A DNA stretch of 30,013 bases, from assembly GCA_050698355.1 (NCBI GenBank), contig JBOHBN010000170.1:1-30013 (forward strand), written 5' to 3'. The stretch is from JBOHBN01 sp050698355. GTDB lineage: Bacteria; Actinomycetota; Actinomycetes; Streptosporangiales; WHST01. The notes beneath the pieces were generated by a model. It made no database searches. It had not been told where the DNA came from and worked only from the letters and a program-made list of their open reading frames with translations. Both the position numbers and the translations under genes were made by a program. Every line of letters begins with the position of its first letter. The first letter of the stretch is position 1. Shown here piece by piece: positions 29,922-30,013 of the stretch.

Positions 29922-30013
29922 AACGTGTTGGGAAGGGTCAGGTCGAGGTCAACCCGTTGTGGCTTGGTCGGGGTCACACCCCGGTGCAGTTGGCCGTGCG
30001 TGCCGCCCCCGGG

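Noticed and set aside
29922..30013. RNA gene or new ORF at the right edge
   Set aside because: Apart from a short GGGGT/ACCCC inverted repeat I see nothing that supports a feature in these 92 bases.

Overview
The window is high-GC, gene-dense actinobacterial chromosome (Actinomycetota). The evidence is pervasive GC3 codon use, GTG/TTG starts, 4-nt start/stop overlaps and a familiar gene order: dus-glyS-znuACB-zur, then uppS-recO-leuA, then era-(cytidine deaminase-like)-corC-ybeY-phoH-HIT. Streptomyces and mycobacteria keep these genes in much the same order. I cannot place the genus. There are no rRNA, tRNA, CRISPR or transposase genes, and no gene-free stretch longer than 300 bases.

Layout. 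1-2111 (minus): the 5' part of a tRNA-dihydrouridine synthase gene overlapping glyS. 2226-5601 (plus): a small membrane protein, then a zinc ABC importer and its Fur-family regulator, with two Zur-box-like palindromes over the znuA promoter. 5683-8026 (plus): a candidate accessory system made of an Asp-rich heptad-repeat peptide, a JmjC/ROX-type 2-oxoglutarate oxygenase and a sucrase/ferredoxin-like Fe-S protein. It faces a DHA2-type MFS exporter (8084-9520). 9648-13507 (minus): a small PH-like protein, uppS, recO, and leuA with a Leu-codon leader peptide and hairpin. 13690-14952 (plus): a protealysin-like M4 protease and an emfourin-like inhibitor. 15027-22436: a divergent catabolic cluster. 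Its minus arm is MmgE/PrpD plus a split AtuA pair. Its plus arm is two tandem class-A-beta-lactamase-fold proteins (one with an intact SxxK/SDN set, one catalytically dead), an aldo/keto reductase and a CitMHS carboxylate transporter. A perfect 13-bp palindrome sits between the arms. 22511-28051 (minus): a CPBP protease, then the conserved era-to-HIT block. 28199-29921 (plus): an ECF sigma factor followed by a membrane protein with GerMN and Gmad2-like domains.

How it fits together. The conserved housekeeping block is interrupted by accessory insertions between zur and uppS and between leuA and era. The best candidates for undescribed biology are the acidic repeat peptide with its oxygenase and Fe-S partner, and the catabolic cluster that carries an active/inactive hydrolase pair. 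All three convergent gene junctions carry long palindromic hairpins, and two of these belong to one recognisable TGATCATGAA family.
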